NCBI GenBank assembly: GCA_964035545.1
Contig: OZ037773.1
Location: forward strand, 6,402,251 to 6,466,250
DNA length: 64,000 bases
Origin: Bugula neritina
Lineage: Eukaryota; Bryozoa; Gymnolaemata; Cheilostomatida; Bugulidae
Reading direction: 5' to 3'
Shown here piece by piece: positions 47,113 to 59,800 of this stretch (position 1 is its first letter; each line of letters begins with the position of its first letter). The notes below the pieces were generated by a model that saw only the letters and a list, made by a program, of their open reading frames with translations, was not told the origin of the DNA and made no database searches. The position numbers and the translations under genes are program-made.

Positions 47113-50100
47113 TTATATTGTTTCAGAATAATATAAACTTACAACAGGGGTTGTATTTCCTTGGGCTGGATACCAAGTAAGTGTAACCGCATCATTCATA
47201 CATGGTGGTCCCAAAGCTTCATTTGGAATTGGTACACTGTTTTGTGGCAAAACTCTCGCTTGGTTAAAAGAAGCCCCTGTATTTTTTATTAACAATAAAC
47301 TAGAAAATATAGAAGAATTTTACAGTAACGAGCCGTTATATTATTGCTGAAATCAAAAACATGAAGACCACCTGTTTTATGTCTAGAAATTCTTAGGTTT
47401 ACAAAATTTACAGCAATTTATTTCATTTTGCTTTATGCGCTTACAGAGCAGCATGATTAAATCAAAGTCACAAGTTAGGTTCAATAAAGGGTTGAAGTAA
47501 CTAAGCTGATGAAATAGTCAAACGTAATTAAATTGATGATGTTAAGGCTGACCTAAATTAAAATTTGTAAGATTTAGAATTAAATTGATAGTATAAAGTA
47601 ACATTTATTAACATACACATATAATTCTTAAAAATTTGCTTTTTAGACCTAGCTAGTAGCAATTAACAACTAGAGCCAAACTGTTTTTAATTATCTGTTG
47701 CTGAATTACAATAAAAAATATAATGATTTTATAATAATGTTTTAAGTTTACAGTTTGAGAGCTATAAAATGCTTCTGGAATGATCATTTTATAAGAGATT
47801 GTACATAAAACATCTGGTGTTTTTACAGATAATTGAATTATGAAATACTCTAATTTCCTGAAGTATTTTTGGCTAAATGTTTGAGTGCACTCTATAGCTC
47901 AACATATATACATGTATTACGCGTGTGTTTTCAAAGCACTTAAAAAATTCTTTTCAACTTTTGTTAATATGTTTTGACATCATGTCTTTCTGAAGCAGTT
48001 TCAGTTAAACATGCATGCTACTCCCTAAGCAGGTTTTTGAATTTTCATATACATTTTAATAACATGTATAAAACTATGAAACTAACAAGAATTAAATGAG
48101 ATACATTTGGCTTGTAATAACTTTTGCAAATTATTTGATTTAAATACATGAATGAAATAGTTTTATTACTCAAATGTAGGAATGGAATTCAATAACTTTA
48201 GTAGCCTTATAGCTAACATGTGGTTTTATAAATAAATATTTACGCAATTTCTAACAATTCCTATTAGTGGAAGTAATTACTTACAACTATCAATGGCCCT
48301 ACATCTTGACCCAACATTCTTCGAGCAATCCACATCCACTTTCCCATGTATTTCCCATTCCAAAGTTTTCAGTATTCTCATTTGTGCTAAAATAAGCAAA
48401 TCATGTTTGTTATTGGCTCATACAAGACCTGATTATTTTAAGAAAGTCTATTTGCATGCAATACATTTTATGTCGAAAATATTATAAAATGTTAAAGAAA
48501 AACGAAAGTTGTCTGCTACCTACTGTAATTAAAAAACTTCTGCATCAATTAAGTAACATGTATATATTAAAAAAGTTAAATATGGCAACGTTACAATAAG
48601 AAAATTAGACTTTACCATATTATGTACATGTACATTAAAAGAATTTCTCTCACCGGTTGAGTTACAGGAAACCACTAGCCACGTGTAAAATCTCTGGTTT
48701 CGGGTAAATCCAGTCAGTCTGCTGTTTTTATAAGTTGGCTCCGGAAGGAAAGCTCTCAGTCTACGAGAGAATCTCTTGTGCAAATTCAGAAAGCTCACCA
48801 CTCGCTGGGTTCTTGTAAACAAATGCTTCCTGCATCTATATGCCGGGTTTACCCACCAAGAAGCTGAACTGGGCAAATCTGACAACCAAACTCTTTTACG
48901 TATATTTGATTGGGGACCTTGAACCGTGAAATTTGCCTACAAAACAACACAACATTTAAAAGGAGGCAACTCCGAGAGATTGATCTGGCACTCTCATGGA
49001 AAATCTGAGTAAATTTCTCGGATTGATCTCAGCAAGATCGATTTGAGATTGATCCATGAAAAGATGACGAATGCTACTGTTTTACAAAATTGAAGATGAA
49101 TATTGGGCAAATCTGACAAGCAATAAAGCCTGTTACAAATATTCAATCGCGGACTTTGAACCGTGAAAATTGTCTATAACACAATGCTAACGTTGTACAA
49201 AGAAGTTGTAATTTGATGGCATTACCACAAGTTTTTTTTTAAATATGGGCATGCAATCATGGTAAGTAAGGGTATGTTGAAATTCTACACATATTGTGAT
49301 CAACAAGATTAGCAATGCAATGTTATGTAATATTATATATATCAACAGCTTTTTACTTAGAACCAAAAATATTTCTTGCACTGCAGAAATACTGTAATGG
49401 TTAGAGGAAGTATACCCCCAGAACCCCTTGCTAAACATAACTCTATAGATTATGGTCAAGGACGACAACTCCAAGTTAAGTCCCATCTCTATGCGGTACC
49501 CTACTAGTAATTACTAGCCGCACCTCCAGCAACTAAGGACGAAACCACTGGAATCAGGTGTCATCCAATCAAGATCTACCCCATGTATATAAGCAATGCC
49601 TTTCGGCGCCCACAGTGTTAGTAGCTAACTAGGTTAACTATATGTAATTGTTTTGACTTTTGTTGAATGATCAACTAGTTCGATTCTTCACATAACCTCA
49701 CAGTGGATATGCAATAGTTACCAGCACACAATAACACCCAACTTAGTAGTGCACAAAACTATAACAATACATCAAATAAAAAAAAGTTAATTGAAATAAG
49801 TTCTAACTTTTTCAAAACTGTTCATTTAAAAGGGAAAACTAGCATTCAATTATATTCAAGATATCAAACAATAATTAATGATTGCACTTTTAACCTGTTT
49901 GTGTTTTTCTTATTTACTTTTTATTTTCTACAGCTTCGACTTAATTTCGCTATAAAGCTTTCCTAATAATTAATGCACTACATGTTTGGTATGTTTATTA
50001 TATTGTTTCTGCTTACCATTACATCGTACCAGGGGTATTCATGCTCGTCACCCGAGCCATCATTTACCATGCTGTGTGTGCCTTCAAATTATATATTACA

Positions 50101-51145
50101 GTTATACAAAATATAAGTAGCTTGAAAAATAACTTTACAATTATAGACAAAATTTTATTTATTTTGAAACTTATTGTGTCATTTTTTAAAAATATTTATA
50201 AATTAATTTTTTTCAAGGTGCATTTCAATTTGGAAATCCAATACCACACTTGACAATCTTAAAACAAATGTCTACTAAATTTCTTATGTTTTGATCAAAT
50301 TGACTAATTGATAATTATAGTTAATTACAGTCTTAATTTTCTTACTAATGCTCTATGAACGAGTTACAATAATGGGATATGACATGTGTTTTTACTGCAA
50401 TCAAAATAATACCTTGCTTCAGCTCAGGCACTTGCCACTTAGCCACTCCATCATCTCCATAAAAGTGAAACTCATTATAGTGATGACAAGCTTGAATAAA
50501 GCCAAATGTCCAATTTTCATTGGCTGGCACAGACATTATGTTCAAATTCGCTACAATGCTAGAAATTCACAATCTGACTTTCTTTAACCTCTAGTTTTTG
50601 TTTTACTACATATATGTATATTGTACATGTGTTTTTAGTAGGTAATATAAATAGATGTGAAACTTGCTTAAAGAAGTTTTCATTTACATTTTAATTTATT
50701 TCTATTAATAGCTTTGGAAATGTATTGTTCAAACTGTAAGGTTTTTACACACACACACACACATGCACACACACGCACACACGCACACACGCACACACGC
50801 ACACACGCACACACGCACACACGCACACACGCACACACGCACACACGCACACACGCACACACGCACACACGCACACACGCACACACACATTTATATCACA
50901 ATTACTAATTATTCTCAATACTTTGTGTTAAGTTTTGAATACTCTAATTAGAAATTTAAAATTTCTTGACTAAGAACTATTTTACTTGCATGATGTCTCC
51001 AATTTCAAGTGCCATTTGATTCTGTAGCTCTGTGATTGATGGCAAAGGCTTTTTTAGATTGTGGTCCAGTCTTCGAATTGTCACAAAGTTTTCTATATCA
51101 GTAGGAAGAGGAGATAACACCTTGCAGCTGGTTGCTATGCATCGG
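47113..51145 (-). CDS. FAM78: FAM78-family protein (N-terminus incomplete)
   Basis: Seven exons with matching phases give 318 residues plus stop: 51145-50986, 50733-50688, 50550-50413, 50081-50017, 48936-48654, 48386-48285, 47276-47113. The family signature is clear: [15 protein letters not shown] with [17 protein letters not shown], then [33 protein letters not shown], and a C-terminal [20 protein letters not shown]. Vertebrate FAM78A/B carry equivalent W-x-W-IQAC, YPWYG, FTTWLVAMNTT and NDAQVLMW motifs and are about 280 residues. The stop is reached by reading through a gtaagt at the end ([10 protein letters not shown]), which fits the family C-terminus. The two most N-terminal exons are less certain; 50733-50688 was chosen because it supplies the required phase. 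The start codon was not found. The family's molecular role is unknown. Confidence 0.8.
49095..49190 (-). pseudogene. Decayed duplicate of the start of a FAM78 exon
   Basis: The block gggcaaatctgacaa ... ggactttgaaccgtgaaaat mirrors the acceptor end of the exon at 48936-48654 (gggcaaatctgacaa ... ggaccttgaaccgtgaaatt) at similar spacing. It lies just upstream in the intron. The frame is broken (TAA/TGA on the minus strand) and the acceptor is weak, so it is a non-functional partial exon copy. Confidence 0.65.
49321..49694. mobile_element. Possible solo LTR
   Basis: The segment begins tgttatgtaa and ends ttcacataac, inverted termini like those of Ty3/gypsy-type LTRs. It contains a TATA-like catgtatataagcaatgcc at about 49581. 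It is GC-richer than the surrounding intron. No clear target-site duplication was found and no internal coding region is present. Confidence 0.3.
50747..50888. repeat. (ACACACGC)n tandem repeat
   Basis: About 15 exact 8-bp acacacgc units flanked by (AC)n, in a FAM78 intron. It produces artificial HTHTHTR and VRVCVCA frames. Confidence 0.95.
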
Positions 51146-51149
51146 CTAA

Positions 51150-53575
51150 GAAATAACCAGGCAAAAAATTAGTTTCTCCTCCACAAATGCTTGCTTTTTA
51201 AAAGCTTTTGTTTTGTAATTTAATTGAGTCAACCTTAAGACTGTTTTGCTTCGAGACACAGTCTATATATTATATTACTTTTCAAATTAATGAAAAGGAA
51301 AAAGTGTAGATTTGTTTATAGATTGAATAACAGCTGCTGAAAAGGCTATTCATGAGACCCATTTTCCACCTGCTTAACATGATAAAAGGAGATTTTGTAT
51401 ATTCATTTTCAAAAAGTAATCTATTTTGCATTTTTTTAACAAATTTAAATTGATTAAAAAGACAATTGTAAAAAACTACTTACTGCAACTTTAAATTATT
51501 TTTGCAATAAAAAGAAATATTTGAAGCAGGTTTAACAACATGATTAGTTGAAATATTCAATGCTTTCCATAATAAAGCTTTCATTTTCACATCATTATGT
51601 GATTTGTACCTAGTAGAATTTTGTAGTTAAATATTTTAGGTATTCAAAATATGAAAAATATCTATTAGGAATTTTCATAGTTTAAGCAGTTTTTAATATA
51701 AAAAAATTTAAAGAGAAACTAATAAAATGAGTAAAAAATAATAAAAAGTGAAAAATTATTTTGTAGACTGACTCTTTTTAAAATGAAATGCTGGGGGTTT
51801 AATTTTAAGAGTTCTTGCTTCATGTAACAATAGGAAGCCATTCAAATAGTCCTTTCTATCAGCTTGTTAAAAATTATAGTGATTTTAATAAAAGTTTATT
51901 TTGGTTCAAATAAATTTTTTTTTCTAAAACTAAGTTTCAAAAGGTAGCAGCTGTATCAGTATTTTTTATGCAATTGAAAAAAAAGCTTTTATCCAGTGAG
52001 CCAAGAGGTAAGCTTGATAGAAAGGAATCATAGAGATATATATTGAGAGGTATGCTGTTATATAGGTAACATTATGGTACACTATTCTTTTTAGATATTT
52101 ATCATTTTATTTTATCAGAAAATTAAAACAAATTAATTAACCAAATCTGAAACAAGTTGCGCTTATCTACTTCATTTCCAGTTTTCAGTATTTTTTGATT
52201 CAGCTGTATATAAGAAGAGTTGTCTGACATTGATTTTACAAACTGCCTATGAAAGTCCTATCAAATGTTTAGTTGTTTTATTGATATATTTGTGCAATGA
52301 ATTACTAATTAATGTTAAAATTGATTTATTTCATTATTTTACACTGTAAGTTAAAACAAATAGTGTTCTAGAGTTGAGTAATGAATCTGTGTGCTGAAAA
52401 GTTAGTAATATTTATTGAGATTGTTAGATTCCCAAACAGTTTAAGTTATGCAAGTTAACCTTAGCCCTGTTTGAAGATCTATTATTTATAAAAACTGGTT
52501 GTTGTAAATTGGGTGTAGCTATTGGCAGTTGCAGTCAACACCTAGATAAAATAAGACTTAATATGAATCATGTGCAATGGACACCAAATCATATAAGTGG
52601 TGTAAAATTAGCACTGCATTATATAAAGAGTGTGAAATTATTACCCCATTATATGGATGGTGTGAAATTAATATTACATTACACAGGTATAGACAAGTAT
52701 AGGCAAATATAGACAAGTATAGGCAGGTATAGACAAGTATATGCAGGTATGTGCAGGTATATGCGGGTATAGACAAGTATAGACAAGTATAGACAAGTAT
52801 AGGCAGGTATATGCAGGTATATGCAGGTATAGACAAGTATAGGCAGGTATACGCAGGTATATATGCGGGTATAGACAAGTATAGGCAAGTATAGGCAAGT
52901 ATATGCAGGTATATGCAGGTATATGCAGGCATATGCAGGTATTTACTGAACTCCTACTATCACAGAAGTATAGGGATTATAGGAGAACTATATAACGTGA
53001 CCATCATAATCATTTTAATGAAATAATGCAGTCTAATAACATGCATTGACATGTATGACATATTTTCTGATGTGTTTTAAAAAAGAAACTGTCAAATTTA
53101 ATTGATGAGACAGTTTTGTAATTTATATGCCAGTTTTTGAAACAAAAAGCCTCGAATGTTTGTACTGACTACATTGTATCCTTTTATAAATAGCAGAGTG
53201 CTACTAATGCATTCTTAAGCAATACAAGCCAGTGTCCCTATTGCATTGATTTCCAATATTATAAAACCTTATAATGCATATATTAAGAGAGAGACGTGAA
53301 TAATGCATTAGGGTATAGCGTTGGCTGTACTAATTTGCAAAGTATCAGTTTGTGAAGTTCAATATTCTTGTAGTGGGTTTACCTACATAAGAAAATGTAA
53401 TTCGCAATTCATTCATTGGGGAAAACTCAATTATTATAATGTATGCCTTGTGAGTTGAGGTAGCTGTTTGATGTGAGAAGCATAGATTCATAGAGGCAGA
53501 TGTGTTTTTATAATTTTGTCTCCCATGGGGTGCTAATGCCTATTGACAATAACGCTACAAATTATTGATTTCTGC
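51150..53575. other. Spacer between FAM78 and CELF-like genes
   Basis: The two genes are divergently arranged (FAM78 leftward, CELF-like rightward). Apart from the minisatellite at 52683-52945 I see no feature. The missing FAM78 first exon may lie here. Confidence 0.5.
52683..52945. repeat. 10-bp minisatellite
   Basis: About 26 units of the forms tatagacaag, tataggcagg and tatgcaggta in near-perfect 10-bp register. Overlapping Tyr/Leu/Cys-rich frames on the minus strand are an artefact of the unit. Confidence 0.95.
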
Positions 53576-53579
53576 AGCA

Positions 53580-53803
53580 TAATATTACAGTGACAAGTAC
53601 CAGAGCTAGTGGTTAGTTGGTTGCTGCGTCAGTAGGCAGCACTATCAGGTCAGCATTTGTTCTGTCTCCATTATTCTTCCAGCTGCCGTGTTGTAACATC
53701 CTGCGTCATCCTACTCCGCTGTCAGAAACGAACTAAATCAGTGTCAACAAAAAAACTTTTCTATTGTATTGTTGGTGATAAGTTTGTTACACAAAAAATC
53801 CAG
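53580..53803 (+). promoter_or_regulatory. Probable 5' UTR/promoter region of the CELF-like gene
   Basis: GC-richer than its surroundings and directly upstream of the short ATG exon at 53804. No TATA box is evident. The assignment rests on position and composition. Confidence 0.35.
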
Positions 53804-56800
53804 ATGACCATGGTAGGAGGTAGGTGAATGCTATAGACTGTTAAGTTATGTTTTCATTGTTCTACATGTTTAATATACAATTTAAATTTTGAAATAAATA
53901 TAAATATTTTTAATTAGAGTTTATAGATACAAAATTGCTCAAAATAAAATTTAGTTTCTCAATACCTTTTATATTAAATAGTGTAAGCTTTCTCCTAAAT
54001 TTAAAAAAGCACCTTTGTTCTTATTATTCAAAAAAAATTTTAATAAATTAAAATTTACCACTCAAAATTTGTTAATATAATTTATTTTTCTTATTTTTAA
54101 AATTAGCAGTTTTAATTGTAAAATACTTTTATAACATTTTAAAACTGCATGCTTAACTTTTTTTACTTTAAGAAAATGTTTATAACATATCAGCAGTGCT
54201 TAATAACCATATTTTTAGACACACATTAAATGCAATGTCACCTTGTTCAATCTCAACACCAGAAATGTATAGTTTGCCTGTCTCAATTATATACTTGCAT
54301 TTGTTACAGTTACCTTCATTCGTTTAACTTTCTTTTAGGACTATATCTATACCATATTGCTCACAATTGAGCTCTAGCATTTCAACAAACCTTTAGCCTA
54401 AGGTTAAGTGGATGTTGCATTTTGTTGTGTTTTTGCTTATTTTTCCAAAGTGTCGTAATAAGTATTGATATACCCAAAGGTTGGCAGTAGATGGTGTGAA
54501 ATTTATGTACTACTTATTAAGGTAATGCACACAAGATTTAAAGCTGTTTTGACTTAAATACTTGCCTTTCTCAATAGAGAAACAATGAGGTAAACAAAGT
54601 AACAAAAGACAATCATTGTGAATTTAGCATCTGATGTGTAAATGTATAAATACCTAGTATATATTATATATTGTAAATCTACATTGTAAATAAATTTGAT
54701 GAAGAAACACATTTTTAAGTGGTCTATTCTGGTTTGTTAGCACTGTTTGTACACATTTCAGTTGCTATTGGTCGTTGTCATGCCATTATTCAATAGATAT
54801 GTAGTGCTCTTTCTGTCTCGGGCATTCTGTATATAGTCTGCAAATTATTATTAGTAAGCTAGTTGACTAAAAAATTGATTGTATGTAGCACAGCTAAATA
54901 TAGTCATAAATTTTTATAAAAATGTTTCTTATTTAAAATCCATATGCCACAGGATGTGTTTTAAAGATTCTGTAGCATCTTTGCTTCAGGGAACATTAAA
55001 CAAATGTATTTTTTTAGAAAATTATAATTTCAACAAGTAAAAATTTTGTCATATAATTTTTTTTTGGTGAAAAATTCTGAGCAAACAAAACACTGCACTA
55101 AATAACATAAATTTAATTTTGGTAAAAGAATAAATTTATTTATTTCAACTAGCTAATGCAATGCTTGCATTTGAAATTTCGGTTTTCAAAAATACAATCT
55201 AAATCTAAAATTAAACTGGCATAGCTAAAAGCAAAAAATGATCAAGCTTTCTGTAAAGTGATAGCTAAAACGAAAGGAAACTATAAGCTCTAACAGCTCT
55301 TCATTAATTCAGTATTGATTAGGATTTTTCTATACACTTAGCCTTGGAACAGACCACGCGAACAAGTAATATAATATTTGAACAAGCAAAATCAATACCA
55401 TTATTTAGCAGTACCATCTGCCCTGTAAGTGTGGAGTTCTGTATAATTTTCCACTACAATTTTCATCTGTTTGATTGACATACTAATCAAGTGGCGACTT
55501 AATTTTAGTCTTTCCGTTGTCTGATTGCCTTTGCAGATGGTAGACTTACGCTGACACACGTTATATTTACATTTCTAACTAAATATAACTGGATAGGTAC
55601 AACATTACACTATATACCAGACTCTTCCCTAGTTTGATAGTAGAAACTTTGTTTTGATGTTATTTTAAAAGTTGCTTAATTGAGTTAAAGTTGAAAAGCG
55701 GGTCTCTTTATTGATTTTTGTCGTCTGCTAATAACATGTTTTCGTTTCTTTAACAGTCTACACCTGTTTGCCTCAGTCCACGGACACTGATATCACCCCA
55801 ATTCCTGGTCCAGGTAAATGCAAGATACTCTAGCTAGGTTACGTTGTGTGACCATATTTCACTAGTGGTATATGGTCCCGCATAATACCTGTATGCTACA
55901 GTGTATAATCTAATAAAATATTTTTGAATTTTACTTTAAGCATCTTGAAGCTGGGAGTTACTGAGTGCAGTAGTTTGGAATTTCAGGGTTTTGAGTAAGG
56001 GCATGTAAGTTGAAACTTGGAAACCACAATTTTAAACTCAAGAATCTCAAACTATTGCACCCAGTCACTCTTATAAAATGATTTCAATTCAAGTTTAACT
56101 AAAAATTTTCAAGAACAATTTAAGTAAATACACTTTAACTTGGATGCATTACTATGCTGTCATCGCATTTTAGTAATAATTTTATTAAATTTTACTCATT
56201 ATCAGTGCACTAACTATATTCTACTATGGTAAAGGAAATTATGATACTTATAAGGATTATGATATTTTCTTTAAAACTGAAACAATTTTAAATTTTCATT
56301 GCCAACATTGATATTTGATGCAGATGACAGGAAACTGTTTGTGGGCATGCTCTGCAAGCAGCAGGGTGAGACTGAGGTAAAGGAGCTGTTTGAAAAGTTT
56401 GGTACTATTGAAGAGTGTACAATATTGAGGGACTCTCAAGGGCAGAGTAAAGGTGGGTTATTATTGACTTTTTCAAAAACTTAGCTTCAGTCTCAATAGT
56501 GAACTAAAATAGAGTATAAACACTCTCTTCAAATTTGTTTTTAATTAGCCACGAGGTTAACAAAAGTTTTAGTTAATTTAAATTATTTTATAAATTAAAC
56601 GAAATCTATTTAACACATGCTACATGTTTTGCAACAGACCAAAGTTTAAAAGATCGATAGCATTATATTTCTAAAATATTGTTACAAAAAGCAAAGGTTT
56701 CATGTGTAAAACTCAATTAGCCATCTTCCCACTAGAATTTTCAACTGAATACATAGAATTTTTTCCTACAAAGTAGAGTCATGATTATGTATTATGCATG

Positions 56801-59800
56801 AATTACCTCTTTGTAAATTGGAAATAATGTATCTACATAACTATATAATACATCACTTTTTTGATGCTGTTGTTTTAACCATTAGGGTGTATATAAAACA
56901 TTTCTAAAAAGAATACCAAACAAAAGTATAATTTACAATAGTAAGTGACAAAATAAAGTAATTATTCAAACTGCTGTCGCGGGTGTATTGGCAATAGGTA
57001 AAATTCTCTCGCACACCATTGACCAACGTTAACTCAAACAATTACTGCTACAAACTTTGTCTAGACTGCTCTGATTAGCAAGCTTGTTAAATCTCTTACA
57101 ACTAAGAATTCAGCAGTAAGCTAATTACAACTTCTTCTAGTTGCTTTGTTTAAGATCAATAATAATTTAAAATTCTATTTAGTCTTCTTATCCGCAAATG
57201 TATTAATTTACTATCAGATAACGAATTGCAAGCTAAGGTCATTGCAGCTATTAAACAGCTTGGGACATTACAAACATTGCAAGCTACAGCCATTAGTGAA
57301 ATGAAAACACTCTACATAATTACTGTACTCTGTATAATTATAACCATATGACTGTTGCTGGCAAACCACATGCTGTGCAGTGTCACCAAGAAGCCTGCCA
57401 TGTATGAATAATATGTCAATTCTCTAGTAAAAGCTAAGCTGACCAACTACAGTATTTATACACTATTTCAAGTATAGAAACAAATGAGACAAATATTACA
57501 TTTAGTGACATAGATAACAATATAACAAATAACTGGTAATGTCATTAATCATTAATACGGTTACAGAACAAGTGTTTTTAGAACTTCAAGAAAATTGAAC
57601 AGTAGCAAATAAAACAATGAAATGCCGGTAAAACATATTATTATATTTACAATTTATAGTTTTCGATGAATTGAAGGATTTTTGCTCTAAATTAATTTTC
57701 TCCTTCAATTTTTTATAGTGATATATAAATTACAGTATTAAAGTTTTTAACTCCAGCTATTAAATTAGTGAAGGCAGCAGAAGAATTTTTAAATTTTTTT
57801 CAGAGTAATTTTATGTTGTTTAATTTAATTTTTGTTGATTCTAATAACTGTGTTATATACTGGTTTCTTTAAAGAAAAGTTTGATTGTAGCTTTTAGTCT
57901 TGAAACTTTTCTCAAATTTTTATTCAGGATGTGCTTTTCTAAAATTTGCCAATCACGAGGAAGCTCTGGCAGCGTGCACTCTGCATGGATCCCAGACGAT
58001 GCCGGTGAGTGAGTTCTATGTATTTATAGATGCAGCGGTGGTTTGAGATGTGGGTTGAAATTCTCGAAAGAACGCAACTTTTTTTGCTACATTTCTAATC
58101 TAGAACACAAGCTTTTTTCGGTTTTTCCATTGCTGCACCTATACACTTTGTTTAATGACAGCTCATATTTTTTGCTCAATTTGGAAGAAATTTTTTTTTT
58201 AATAACTCTCAACCAAACTCAACACCAACAGTTTGGTTATTTAACAATTTACCAGCCACATCTATAACCAGGAGTTGTGCTTCCACTTTATGAAACTAAT
58301 TATGCAAAACTTAGTTCTCATAAATTAATATCTAATTTTAGATTAAAGTAATTTTATAACTGTATCTTTTTTGCTTTGTATAGCACACAGCTCTTTTAAT
58401 TTTGCAGAGTGGCCTGTAAAATTGATAATTTTTCTCTTTCCAAGCACTGTTGCATTAGTAGAACCTCGTTGTTATATATAATAATTTCAAAAAAGTAAAT
58501 TTCTAAACAAATTTCTGCATGTTTTGTGCAGGGAGCCACGTCCAGTTTGGTGGTGAAGTTTGCGGACACGGAGAAGGAAAGGCAGTACCGGAGAATGCAG
58601 CAGATGGCGCAACAACTGGGAGTGGTAAATCCCACCATCACACCTGCCCTTCCAACCTTGCCGGCTGGTGCAAGCTTCCCATACCTCACACCTAGTTCAC
58701 ATGCAGGGGTGGGTACATCATATGAAGTCTTAAATGACTTAATTTATATGACTTTTATATATGATTAAAAGAAATTTTAGCATCAAGTGAGAGCTCACAT
58801 GCTGTCTAGAAACTAAAGCAAGATTGTAGATAGTATTTCAGTTATACAGTATTCCAGTATATAGTAGCTCAATACTACGTGCAGTATAACAGGCTGTTAT
58901 TGGAACACAATTAAAATAACATATATACTTATACATAATATTATACTTTCTTGTAGCTCTTTCACCATACGGCTCAAGGTTTAATGGGTCAAGCGCCAGC
59001 CAGTTTCCTGTCACAAAACCCATCTTTAGCCCACATGCAGCAGGTCAATGCCTTAGCAACTGCAGGGGCAATTGCAGCGCCCCCTAATGGTACATATTAT
59101 TTATTATAAATATTATGTAAACTATTACACGATGTTCTATAAGCAGCTCAGAGTTGGGAGCGACTGAGTGCAATAGTTTGTAATTCTCAGGCTTAAAGTT
59201 GGGAGTTTAGGTTGGAACTTTGAACCCCCAACGCCAAATTTGAGAATCCCAAACTATTGTACTTTATCACTCAAAACTTAGAGCTGCTTATAGAATGATT
59301 TGTCTGACATTTATAGTCTTACATAATCAATGATTACATAGTCACGTGCCATGACATTAACCTCTGAATATAATAAGATATGTACATGTTATATAAAGCC
59401 TAATATGTGACATTACCATAGTTAATAGACAAACACAGCAATTGCACTGTTTCAGTAGATAAGATTTCTGACTCCGTTTGGGATTAAAAATTAATAGGAG
59501 TTTTTCTACTCCCATTGAATAAATCTATTTTTATAAATTAAAACACTTTTGTATTTATAGGATTAGCTGGTGCCGGACTTATCCCAGGGGTTCCAGCTAC
59601 GTCTCAGGCTGGTGTTCAAAATATCCAATCTCCAACAGCTGCTGAAGGAAGTGGGATGGGCATCTACGCACCTGCTCCTACTGTATCTGAATACCAAACT
59701 TTGAGCCCAGCCTTTACTATGACCTACCCTAACCCAAGCACTCTTGGTAATCATAAATACTTCATATATAATTATCATACCTTGTTGTTTTTAAATAGTT

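Noticed and set aside
50680-50951. His-Thr-rich and Val-Cys-rich frames
   Set aside because: Artefact of the acacacgc tandem repeat.
51003-51145. A separate small gene at the right end of FAM78
   Set aside because: The exon ends in a phase that fits the next FAM78 exon through 50733-50688, so it was kept as the uncertain N-terminal part of that gene.
52558-52932. Tyr/Leu/Cys-rich repeat protein on the minus strand
   Set aside because: Three overlapping frames all open because of the 10-bp minisatellite; no start context or splice support.
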